A DNA stretch of 42,771 bases, taken from assembly GCA_022843175.1 (NCBI GenBank), contig JALHOE010000055.1, positions 1 through 42,771 of the forward strand, given 5' to 3'. A model generated the notes under the pieces. That model was not told the origin of the DNA. It searched no databases and worked only from the letters and a program-made list of their open reading frames with translations. Below are positions 22,963-29,588 of the stretch, piece by piece; position 1 is the first letter of the stretch; every line of letters begins with the position of its first letter. This DNA comes from Deltaproteobacteria bacterium. GTDB lineage: Bacteria; Myxococcota_A; Polyangia; Polyangiales; JADJMO01. The translations under genes and the position numbers were made by a program.

Positions 22963-22970
22963 GGGGCCTC

Positions 22971-23008
22971 AAAGCGAAAGCCCCCGGAACCTTCTGGTTC
23001 GCGGGGGC
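22971..23008 (-). terminator. Attenuator terminator of the ilv operon
   Basis: On the minus-strand RNA, GCCCCCGCGAACC (23008-22996) pairs with GGUUCCGGGGGC (22991-22980) around an AGAA tetraloop. This gives 12 bp with one bulged C, followed by the U-rich tail UUUCGCUUU. It ends nine bases before the ilvD ATG. Its 5' arm is the same stretch used by the antiterminator, so the two cannot coexist. The U-tract is interrupted, so terminator strength is uncertain. Confidence 0.85.
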
Positions 23009-23054
23009 CGGTCTGTCTTGCTTGCCTTATCGGCTCAGACGGGCGCCCCGCGAA
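22998..23054 (-). promoter_or_regulatory. Antiterminator hairpin of the ilv leader
   Basis: On the leader RNA, UUCGCGGGG (23054-23046) pairs perfectly with CCCCGCGAA (23006-22998). Just inside, GCCCGUCUG (23044-23036) pairs with CAGACCGGC (23015-23007) with one C-C mismatch. The stem is about 17 bp with one bulge and one mismatch, around a 20-nt loop. The 5' strand starts in leader codon 48 and runs to the first two bases of the stop codon. A ribosome at the stop would cover it, while one stalled on the Leu/Val/Ile run would leave it free. Confidence 0.82.
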
Positions 23055-23196
23055 TGGCGGGAATAATGATGACAAGAAGGACGAGCGCAAAAACGAAGAG
23101 GCCGCCGAGCGATACGCTGGCGGCCTTGTTTACCGATACCGAGACGCGCATCTGCGCGCGGTCGTCATGACTCGCGGCGGCGGGGGTCTCGAACAT
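23035..23196 (-). CDS. ilv leader peptide (attenuation)
   Basis: A 53-codon open frame upstream of ilvD, with codons 33-45 reading LFVFALVLLVIII and a further Ile at 48. Eight of the codons at 38-45 are Leu, Val or Ile, the three amino acids made by the operon. They include CTT twice and ATT twice, which are rare among the neighbouring GC-rich genes. The stop (23035-23037) is at the edge of the antiterminator 5' strand. Starts: ATG 23196, the adjacent in-frame GTG 23199, or internal ATG 23151 (38 residues). No Shine-Dalgarno is seen; the candidate promoter would start the mRNA at about 23200, so translation may be leaderless. A small membrane protein is the alternative reading, because the run also looks like a membrane segment. 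Confidence 0.82.
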   Translation of the reverse strand: MFETPAAASHDDRAQMRVSVSVNKAASVSLGGLFVFALVLLVIIIPAIRGAPV

Positions 23197-23206
23197 CACG
23201 AAGACA

Positions 23207-23236
23207 GTGGTAGCAGGAGCTGGCGCGTCGCGTCAA
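23207..23236 (-). promoter_or_regulatory. Candidate promoter of the ilv leader
   Basis: On the minus strand, TTGACG (23236-23231) is a good -35 element. An 18-bp spacer leads to TACCAC (23212-23207), a weak -10. Transcription would begin near 23200, at or next to the leader GTG/ATG. The -10 match is modest, so this is a suggestion. Between this site and the aro-side promoter (23237-23455) I see no open frame or repeat that I can support. Confidence 0.4.
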
Positions 23237-23455
23237 ACCGATTTCGCATCGCGCCTTGATTTCCCTGGATCGGTATGAGCTTACTGTGCGCCTTTTGTCG
23301 CAGGGTGTAGGATGCGCTGAGCTCGGGACCGCCCCGTCCGCCACTCACCCCGAGGATTCTGCGAGTTCTGCGGCTGCGAGACCTGGCGAACGCCGAGTGG
23401 GCCCGGCTCGTCCCTGGCGTTCATCAGCAGGTCGCCGGGATTTCTGCGCACGCAC

Positions 23456-23484
23456 TTGACCGAGCGCGTCATGGGGTTCATCGT
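23456..23484 (+). promoter_or_regulatory. Candidate promoter of the aro leader
   Basis: TTGACC (23456-23461) resembles a -35 element. With a 17-bp spacer the -10 would be CATCGT (23479-23484), which is poor. If used, the start would fall near 23491, just before the internal leader ATG at 23495, again giving an almost leaderless mRNA and a 23-residue peptide. Support is the -35 match and the parallel with the ilv side only. Confidence 0.3.
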
Positions 23485-23566
23485 GGTGCGCGTCATGAAC
23501 TTCGTGGCCCGCACCTCGGCGTACGCGTTTGCGTACTTTTATTTTGCCGATGGGCGGGCGCCTTGA
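23471..23566 (+). CDS. aro leader peptide (Tyr/Phe attenuation)
   Basis: A 31-codon open frame ending 89 bp before the DAHP synthase gene. Codons 18-25 read YAFAYFYF (TAC GCG TTT GCG TAC TTT TAT TTT), six aromatic residues in eight; Phe also occurs at 3 and 11. TTT and TAT are unusual here, where TTC and TAC dominate. The internal ATG at 23495 would give a 23-residue peptide with the same control run. The stop (23564-23566) lies inside the antiterminator 5' strand. No clear Shine-Dalgarno is seen. The aromatic run matches the pathway of the downstream gene, as expected for ribosome-mediated attenuation. Confidence 0.85.
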   Translation: MGFIVVRVMNFVARTSAYAFAYFYFADGRAP

Positions 23567-23606
23567 TCTGAGCTGACAGCGCAGATCGCGAAAGGAAGGC
23601 CCGCCC
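23552..23606 (+). promoter_or_regulatory. Antiterminator of the aro leader
   Basis: GGGCGGGC (23552-23559) pairs with GCCCGCCC (23599-23606), CTT (23562-23564) with AAG (23596-23598), and GATCTG (23565-23570) with CAGATC (23582-23587). Together these are 17 bp in three nested helices with small bulges. The 3' strand covers the 5' arm of the terminator, so the structures exclude each other. The 5' strand begins six bases after the last aromatic codon and spans the leader stop. This is the same geometry as in the ilv leader. Confidence 0.78.
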
Positions 23607-23635
23607 CCGAGAGGGAGCGGGCCTTCGAGCTTTTT
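23596..23635 (+). terminator. Attenuator terminator of the DAHP synthase gene
   Basis: AAGGCCCGC (23596-23604) pairs with GCGGGCCTT (23617-23625). After one C-A mismatch, CCC (23606-23608) pairs with GGG (23613-23615), closed by a GAGA (GNRA-type) tetraloop. The tail CGAGCTTTTT ends at 23635. The GGAGG ribosome site of the structural gene (23642-23646) follows directly. Confidence 0.9.
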
Positions 23636-23655
23636 GAGCCCGGAGGAACCCCGCC

Positions 23656-24942
23656 ATGTTGATCCGATGGAAAGCCGAGTCCGATGCAGCAGGTCGCGCG
23701 CACGTCATCGCCGCGCTCGTCGCGGTCGGTGCTCGCTATTTCGAGATCGTCGGCGGTCTCGTCGTGGTGTCCGGCCAGGGCGCCTGGATGGACTCACTCG
23801 CCACCGAGCACGCCGTTTCGTCGGTGAAGAAGCTCTCGACGCCGTACAAGCTCGCCGCGCGGGCGGTGCGCCCCGAGGGCACGCGCGTGCGTGTCGGCGA
23901 CCTCGTCGTCGGCGGCCGTGAGCTCGTGGTCGTGGGCGGTCCGTGCTCGGTCGAGACGGAGGCGCAGATGCACGAGATCGCGCACGCGGTCGCCCGCGCC
24001 GGAGCGCGCATGCTCCGCGCCGGCGCCTACAAGCCGCGCACGTCGCCGCACGTGTTCCGCGGTCACGGCGTACCGGGGCTCGTCATGCTGCGCGAGGCCG
24101 GCGCCTCGGCGCGCCTGCCGACGGTGACGGAGGTGATGGCGACCGAGGATGTCGCGGACGTCGCCGCGCACGCCGACGTCCTGCAAATCGGCGCGCGCAA
24201 CGCGCAGAACTACGCCCTGCTCGAGGCGGCCGGTCGCACCGGCAAGCCGATCCTCCTCAAGCGCGGCCCATCGATGACCGTCGAGGAGCTCCTGCTCGCC
24301 GCCGAGTACATCCTCGCTACCGGCAACTGGAACGTGATCCTCTGCGAGCGCGGCATCCGTACCTACGAGCGCGCCACCCGCAACACGCTCGATCTCGGCT
24401 CGGTCGCCGCGCTCAAGAGGGCGACGCACCTCCCGGTGCTCGTCGATCCGAGCCACGCGTGCGGCCGCCGCGAGCTGATCGCCCCGCTCTCGCGCGCCGC
24501 CGTGGCCGCGGGCGCGGACGGCCTGCTCATCGAGGTTCACCCCCGCCCCGACGAGTCATGGTCCGACGCGGAGCAGGCGATCTCGCCGGCCACGTTCGCG
24601 GAGCTCATGGGCGCGATCGCCACCGAGGCCCCGCTCCATGGCCGCTACGTCGCCGCGCCGCGCGGCGTGACCGACGAGGAGACCATCACCGCGAACCGCG
24701 ACCGCATCGACGCGATCGACGCCGCGCTGGTGAAGCTGCTCGACGAGCGGATCGCGATCGCCCTCGAGATCGGCCGCGCCAAGCGGGCGATCGGCCACGC
24801 GACCCACGCCCCCGAACGCGAGGCGGTCGTCCTCCAACGCGTCGCCGAGCTCTCGCGGGAGCCGTCGATCGTCCGCGCCTTCGCGGCGATCGTCGACGCG
24901 ACGCGCACGGCTCAGCAGCACGTGGACGACGCCGCGGAGTGA
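23656..24942 (+). CDS. 3-deoxy-7-phosphoheptulonate synthase fused to chorismate mutase
   Basis: First step of aromatic amino acid synthesis (PEP + erythrose 4-phosphate to DAHP), fused to chorismate mutase. The 428-residue protein has three parts. Residues 1-70 are a ferredoxin-like regulatory domain of the type seen in Thermotoga DAHP synthase. Residues 75-330 are a type I-beta barrel with GGPCSVE (94-100), [33 protein letters not shown], and metal-site motifs DPSH (264-267) and EVHP. Residues 340-428 are an AroQ-type chorismate mutase ([28 protein letters not shown]). Both extra domains can mediate feedback in relatives. Expression is preceded by the Tyr/Phe attenuator. A GGAGG ribosome site lies 9 nt before the ATG. 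Confidence 0.95.
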   Translation: MLIRWKAESDAAGRAHVIAALVAVGARYFEIVGGLVVVSGQGAWMDSLATEHAVSSVKKLSTPYKLAARAVRPEGTRVRVGDLVVGGRELVVVGGPCSVETEAQMHEIAHAVARAGARMLRAGAYKPRTSPHVFRGHGVPGLVMLREAGASARLPTVTEVMATEDVADVAAHADVLQIGARNAQNYALLEAAGRTGKPILLKRGPSMTVEELLLAAEYILATGNWNVILCERGIRTYERATRNTLDLGSVAALKRATHLPVLVDPSHACGRRELIAPLSRAAVAAGADGLLIEVHPRPDESWSDAEQAISPATFAELMGAIATEAPLHGRYVAAPRGVTDEETITANRDRIDAIDAALVKLLDERIAIALEIGRAKRAIGHATHAPEREAVVLQRVAELSREPSIVRAFAAIVDATRTAQQHVDDAAE

Positions 24943-25044
24943 CTACCGCGCGCGCGACGCCGCCGTGTGGAGGATGGTCGCGATGCGGTCGTGCACCGGG
25001 AGGGTGACCCGCAGCTCACTTGCAGCCGTTCTTTGACGTGACCG
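24943..25044 (-). pseudogene. Remnant 3' end of the adjacent histidine kinase
   Basis: In the same frame as the kinase, 33 codons follow its TGA up to a TAG at 24943-24945, which directly abuts the stop of the DAHP synthase gene. The translation contains SELRVTLPVHD, very like the last strand of histidine-kinase ATPase domains. I read it as the old C-terminus left after loss of the central ATP-binding region. Confidence 0.55.
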
Positions 25045-26226
25045 TCACGAATCGGCCCTTCCCTCGGGGATCGCCTGGGCGGCGTTCAACAGGAGGTTGA
25101 GGACGACCTGGGCGATCCGTCCCTCGCTCGCGACGACGGCGGGGACCGCGGCGAGGTCCTGCACCACGCGCGCACGGTGCTTGAGGCGGTGGCTGGCCGT
25201 GCCCATCGCGATGCCGATCGCGCGGTGCACGTCGGTGGTCTGGCGCGCGTCCAGCTCGGGCCGCGCGAACACGCTGAGATCGCTCACGATGCGCGCGACC
25301 CGCTGCGCGCCCTCCGTCGCGCTCTCCGCGTGCTCGCCGACGCGCGTGTAGTCGCCATGGAGCGCCGCCGCGCGGATCGCCTCGAGGTGCAAGAGCACGT
25401 ACGTCAGGGGGTTGTTGATCTCGTGGGCGACGCCCGCGGCGAGGGTGCCGAGCGAGGTGAGCCGCTCGGCGTGCGCGAGCTGCTGCTCGACCCGACGCTG
25501 CTCGGTGACGTCGCGCGCCAGGACGACGATCGCCGGCTCGCCCTCGAACTCGACGTTCATCGCGCCGACCGACGCGGCGAAGTCGCTGCCGTCGGCGCGC
25601 CGCAGGCGCTCCTCGGTGAACGGCACCACCGCGTGGCCTGCCTGCAGCGCACGGATACGCTCGACGATGCGCGGTCGCTCCTCGGGGTGGGCCAGCTCGA
25701 GGACCGGTGTGCCGATGCCCGCCTGCGCATCGGGCCAACCGAGCGAACGGGCGCACTCGCTGTTCGCGTACACGATCTTCCCCTGGCGGTGGACGAGGAT
25801 CGCGAACGGCGAGCGCTCGATCAGCGCGCGGAAGCTGGCCTCCGAGCGGCGCAGGCGCTCCTCGGCGGCCAGCCGCTCGGTCGCGTCCCTCGCGATGCCG
25901 AGGAGCCTCCCGTCGCCGAGCAGCTTCGCGCTCACCTCGAGGGTCCGTGGAGTGTCCGCGGATGTACGGAACGTGCGGGTCGTGATCGTCGTCCGACCGG
26001 CGAGCAAGTCGTCGCGCCGCAGCGGCTCGCGGCGAAGATCGTCGGGGTCCCAGAGCAGCTCGGCGATCCGCCGGCCGGCGAGGTCGTCGAACGCGCGCCC
26101 GAGCAACGCGCACGCCGCGGCGTTCACCCACTCGATGCGGAACGACGAGTCCGTGATGAAGACGCCGTCCGACGCGCCCTCGACGATCGCTCGGAAGGTC
26201 TCTGCGCTCGGGGCGCTGTCCACCAT
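25045..26226 (-). CDS. PAS-PAS histidine kinase lacking most of its ATPase domain
   Basis: A soluble sensor kinase of 393 residues from the ATG at 26226 (an upstream TTG is unlikely). Two PAS domains (about 7-118 and 127-245) are followed by a HisKA helix pair with phosphoacceptor His268 in GTLAAGVAHEINNPLTYVLLH. The ATPase domain begins normally through the N-box (QVVLNLLLNAAQAIPEG), then hits a TGA within a few residues. The D-box (DxGxGI), F-box and G-box are all missing, so it should not bind ATP or autophosphorylate. It may be a pseudogene, or survive as a PAS-HisKA phosphotransfer or dimer partner. An apparent C-terminal remnant follows the stop. Confidence 0.75.
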   Translation of the reverse strand: MVDSAPSAETFRAIVEGASDGVFITDSSFRIEWVNAAACALLGRAFDDLAGRRIAELLWDPDDLRREPLRRDDLLAGRTTITTRTFRTSADTPRTLEVSAKLLGDGRLLGIARDATERLAAEERLRRSEASFRALIERSPFAILVHRQGKIVYANSECARSLGWPDAQAGIGTPVLELAHPEERPRIVERIRALQAGHAVVPFTEERLRRADGSDFAASVGAMNVEFEGEPAIVVLARDVTEQRRVEQQLAHAERLTSLGTLAAGVAHEINNPLTYVLLHLEAIRAAALHGDYTRVGEHAESATEGAQRVARIVSDLSVFARPELDARQTTDVHRAIGIAMGTASHRLKHRARVVQDLAAVPAVVASEGRIAQVVLNLLLNAAQAIPEGRADS

Positions 26227-26276
26227 CGGCCACGAGTCTCGCGCAACACCGCCCGATCGCAAGGCCCCTCTGGCGC

Positions 26277-26297
26277 AGGATCTGCGCAATAGATCCT
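26277..26297. repeat. Perfect 7-bp inverted repeat between divergent genes
   Basis: AGGATCT (26277-26283) and AGATCCT (26291-26297) around GCGCAAT, in the 129-bp gap between the histidine kinase and the DUF4139 gene. It could be a regulator site for either gene or a small hairpin. No other copy was noticed in the window. Confidence 0.4.
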
Positions 26298-26355
26298 TTC
26301 GGAAGCCCGGGCGTAAGAACGCGTACTCTCTCCGCGTTCTCGAGGGCGAGCTCCC

Positions 26356-27801
26356 ATGAAGCGACTCCTACTGTGCGTGTTCCTCGCTGCGTGTGGCGCC
26401 AAGCCGAAGCCGGTCACGCCGGGGTTCGACGGCCCCGCGGCCGACAAGGCGTCGACCCACGCCCAGCGCGAAAAGGTCGCGATCACGATCTACAACCAGG
26501 GCTTCGGCCTGGTGCGTGAGGTCCGCAACGTCGAGCTCGGCACCGGCAAGATCGCGCTCGAGTACCGCGACGTCGCCGCGCATATCCAGCCGGAGACCGT
26601 CTCGCTCAAGTCGCTCGACGACCCGAGCGCGCTCACCATCTTCGAGCAGAACTACCGCTACGACCTCCTCACGCCGGAGAAGCTCCTCGAGAAGTACGTC
26701 GGCAAGAAGGTGAAGCTCTACCGGTGGAACGAGGCCACCAACGCCGAGGACGCGTTCGAGGCGGAGGTGCTCTCGGTCGAGGGCGGCACGCCGGTCTATC
26801 GGATCGGCGGCGAGGTCACCTATGGATTCCGCGGGCGCGTCGCGTTCCCCGAGGTCCCCGCGAACCTGATCGCCAAGCCGTCGCTGGTGTGGTTGCTCGG
26901 CAGCACGGTCCCGAAGCAGAAGGTGGAGCTCACCTACCTCACGGGTCAGATGACCTGGCGGGCGGACTACGTGCTCAACATCGACGACAAGGACGCGACG
27001 GCCGATCTGACCGGCTGGGTCACCCTCGACAACCGCAGCGGCACCGCGTTCGAGAACGCCCAGCTGAAGCTCGTCGCCGGCGACGTCAACAAGGTCATCG
27101 ACGCCGTCGCCTACGACGGGGGCATGGACGGCGACGAGCTCGCCGCCGCCGAGAAGTCGAGCGAGGGCTTCAAGGAAGAGGGCTTCTTCGAGTACCACCT
27201 CTACACCCTCGGCCGCCCCACGACGCTGCTCCACAACGAGAAGAAGCAGGCGACGCTCCTCGAGGCGCGTGGGATCGGCGTCCACAAGAAGATGATCTTC
27301 TTCGGCGCCGCGCACTACTACCGCGGCCACTATGGGCAGGTCGTCTCGAACCAGAAGATCGGCGTCTACCTCGACATCGAGAACAAGGCCGCAAACAAGC
27401 TCGGGATGCCCCTCCCGAAGGGGATCGTCCGCGTCTACAAGGCCGACTCGTCCGGCGCGCGCCAGTTCATCGGCGAGGACAACATCGACCACACGCCGCG
27501 CGACGAGAAGCTCCGCATCAAGATGGGCGACGCGTTCGACGTGGTCGGCGATCGCCGGCAAATGAAGTGGACCACGCTCGGCACCTGCGCGTCGGAGAGC
27601 GACTGGGAGATCGAGCTCAGAAACCACAAGGACACCCCCGCCGAGGTCGAGGTCTTCGAGCCGATCGGCGGCGACTGGCAGATCCTCAGCTCGTCGCTCC
27701 CCTACACGAAGAAAGACGCGCACACCTTCACGTTCGACGCGAGGGTCCCCGCGAAGACGAACCTCAAGATCACGTATCGCGCGAGGGTCAAATGGTGCTG
27801 A
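26356..27801 (+). CDS. DUF4139-family lipoprotein
   Basis: A 481-residue protein with lipobox LAAC (Cys13) after a short signal. The body is of the DUF4139 type: ITIYNQGFGLVREVRNVELG, QPETVSLKSL, ANLIAKPSLVWLL, VELTYLTGQMTWRADYVLNI, LTGWVTLDNRSG, FEYHLYTLGRPTTL and, near the end, LPKGIVRVYKADSSGARQFIGED. It ends in VKWC, a terminal cysteine shared with the next gene. Members are mostly extracytoplasmic beta proteins of unknown role. It overlaps its paralogue by 10 bp, an arrangement typical of tandem duplication with coupled translation. Confidence 0.88.
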   Translation: MKRLLLCVFLAACGAKPKPVTPGFDGPAADKASTHAQREKVAITIYNQGFGLVREVRNVELGTGKIALEYRDVAAHIQPETVSLKSLDDPSALTIFEQNYRYDLLTPEKLLEKYVGKKVKLYRWNEATNAEDAFEAEVLSVEGGTPVYRIGGEVTYGFRGRVAFPEVPANLIAKPSLVWLLGSTVPKQKVELTYLTGQMTWRADYVLNIDDKDATADLTGWVTLDNRSGTAFENAQLKLVAGDVNKVIDAVAYDGGMDGDELAAAEKSSEGFKEEGFFEYHLYTLGRPTTLLHNEKKQATLLEARGIGVHKKMIFFGAAHYYRGHYGQVVSNQKIGVYLDIENKAANKLGMPLPKGIVRVYKADSSGARQFIGEDNIDHTPRDEKLRIKMGDAFDVVGDRRQMKWTTLGTCASESDWEIELRNHKDTPAEVEVFEPIGGDWQILSSSLPYTKKDAHTFTFDARVPAKTNLKITYRARVKWC

Positions 27802-29231
27802 AACGGGCCTCTGTCATCGGTTTTGTCGTCGCTCTCTCCCTGCCGGCCGTGGCGCAGCAGCAGCCCGCGCCGACGCTCAAGGCGTCGCCGGCCAAAGACC
27901 GCACCGAGGTCTCGATCACCGTCTACAACCAGAACTTCGGGCTGGTGCGCGAGGTCCGCGACATCGACATCGGCAAGGGCCGGGTGGCGCTCGAGTTCCG
28001 CGAGGTCGCGTCGCTCATCCAGCCGGAGACGGTGTCGATCAAGCCGATCGGCGTGGCCAACGGCATCAACGTCCTCGAGCAGAACTACCGCTACGACCTG
28101 CTCTCGCCCGCGACGCTGCTCGACAAGTACGTCGGCAAGAAGATCCGCGTCTATCGGTGGAACGAGAAGCTCGGCAAGGAGGACGGCTTCGACGCCGAGG
28201 TGCTCGCGGTCAACGGCGGCTCACCGGTGCTCAAGATCAACGGCGAGATCACCTACGGCTTCCCGGGTCGCCTCGCGTTCCCCGAGGTCCCGGCCAACCT
28301 CATCGCCAAGCCGACGCTGGTGTGGCTGCTCGACAGCAACGCGCCGAAGCAGAAGCTCGAGGTCACCTACCTCACCCGCGGCTTCAACTGGAAGGCCGAC
28401 TACGTCCTCACGATCGACGACAAGGATCAGAAGGGCGACCTCACCGGCTGGGTCACCCTCACCAACGGAACCGGCGCCTCGTACGAGAACGCGAAGCTCA
28501 AGCTCGTCGCCGGCGACGTCAACAAGGTCTCCACCGGCTACGACTACGCGCCGAAGTCCAAGGACGCCGTCACCGCCACCGGCAGCGCCGGCAAGCCGTT
28601 CAAGGAGGAGGGGCTGTTCGAGTACCACCTCTACACGCTCAACAAGCCGACCAACGTCCTCCAGAACGAGCAGAAGCAGGTGACGCTGCTCGAGGCCGAG
28701 GGGATCAACGTCACCAAGAAGCTCATCTTCTTCGGCAACTCCTACTACTACCGCAGCTCCTACGGTCAGGTGCTCGCGAACCAGAAGGTCTCGGTCTACC
28801 TCGACATCGAGAACCGCGCGCAGAACAAGCTCGGCATCCCGCTGCCCAAGGGCGTCGTCCGCGTTTACAAGTCCGACAAGTCCGGCGCCAAGCAGTTCAT
28901 CGGCGAGGACCGGATCGACCACACCCCGCTCGACGAGAAGCTGCGCGTGAAGATGGGCGAGGCGTTCGACATCGTCGCCGACCGCAAGCAGATGTCGTGG
29001 AAGCCGTTCGGCTCCTGCAACTCGGAGACCGAGTGGGAGATCCACGTCCGCAATCACAAGGACGTCGACGAGACCGTCGAGATCGTCGAGCCCATCAGCG
29101 GCGACTGGGAGATCGTCAGCTCCACCCACCCCTCGGTGAAGAAGGACGCGCACACCTTCGTGTTCAACCCGAAGATCCCGAAGAAGGGCGACGTGAAGGT
29201 AAAATATCGCGTGCGCGTGAAGTGGTGCTGA
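27792..29231 (+). CDS. DUF4139-family secreted protein (tandem paralogue)
   Basis: A 479-residue paralogue of the preceding lipoprotein, collinear over its whole length (ITVYNQNFGLVREVRDIDIG, QPETVSIKPI, YRYDLLSPATLLDKYVGKK, LTGWVTLTNGTG, GIPLPKGVVRVYKSDKSG). The difference is at the N-terminus: a type I signal peptide with an AVA-QQ cleavage site replaces the lipobox, so this copy is likely soluble in the periplasm or exported. It also ends VKWC. The ATG at 27792 lies inside the end of the upstream gene; no other start gives a signal peptide. Confidence 0.88.
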   Translation: MVLKRASVIGFVVALSLPAVAQQQPAPTLKASPAKDRTEVSITVYNQNFGLVREVRDIDIGKGRVALEFREVASLIQPETVSIKPIGVANGINVLEQNYRYDLLSPATLLDKYVGKKIRVYRWNEKLGKEDGFDAEVLAVNGGSPVLKINGEITYGFPGRLAFPEVPANLIAKPTLVWLLDSNAPKQKLEVTYLTRGFNWKADYVLTIDDKDQKGDLTGWVTLTNGTGASYENAKLKLVAGDVNKVSTGYDYAPKSKDAVTATGSAGKPFKEEGLFEYHLYTLNKPTNVLQNEQKQVTLLEAEGINVTKKLIFFGNSYYYRSSYGQVLANQKVSVYLDIENRAQNKLGIPLPKGVVRVYKSDKSGAKQFIGEDRIDHTPLDEKLRVKMGEAFDIVADRKQMSWKPFGSCNSETEWEIHVRNHKDVDETVEIVEPISGDWEIVSSTHPSVKKDAHTFVFNPKIPKKGDVKVKYRVRVKWC

Positions 29232-29282
29232 CCACGCGCCGCGGGGCCTTGCGCGGCTGACGGGGCGATACAGGTTCTCGGC

Positions 29283-29561
29283 GTGCCCGACCCCTACCGC
29301 GACGAGCTGCTGGCGCTGCGCGAGGAGAACTCGCGCCTTCGCCGCATCGTCCACCGCAGGCGGGCGCGCCGGACCATCCTCGTTCTGCCCGGCGCCGCGG
29401 CGCTCACCTTCGTCGCGTTGCAGGGGATCCTGCCGCTGCTCAACGCACCGAGCGACGGCCGGTTCTTTCTCGGGGTGTCGTGCGCAGCGCTCGTGGTCGC
29501 GGCCGACCTCGCGTTTCTGTTCGCGCTGCTCGGGCGTGACGAATCCGCCCCCGACGCGTAA
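29283..29561 (+). CDS. Small two-helix membrane protein
   Basis: A 92-residue protein of unknown role. The N-terminus has a short charged coiled-coil-like helix (LLALREENSRLRRIVHRRR), then two hydrophobic segments (about 33-53 and 62-84). It starts at a GTG and is followed 27 bp later by the SPFH gene on the same strand, so they may be co-transcribed. Confidence 0.6.
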   Translation: MPDPYRDELLALREENSRLRRIVHRRRARRTILVLPGAAALTFVALQGILPLLNAPSDGRFFLGVSCAALVVAADLAFLFALLGRDESAPDA

Positions 29562-29588
29562 CAAGGTGACTCAACCAAGGAGCGTCTC

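Noticed and set aside
23035-23196. Reading the ilv leader frame as a real small membrane protein.
   Set aside because: The hydrophobic run could span a membrane. However, its exact placement before a terminator/antiterminator pair, the BCAA-only run and the rare codons fit a leader peptide better. Kept as an alternative only.
24943-25047. TGA readthrough or selenocysteine in the histidine kinase.
   Set aside because: Reading through restores only 33 codons and not the missing D-, F- and G-boxes, and no SECIS-like hairpin is seen after the TGA. Deletion is simpler.
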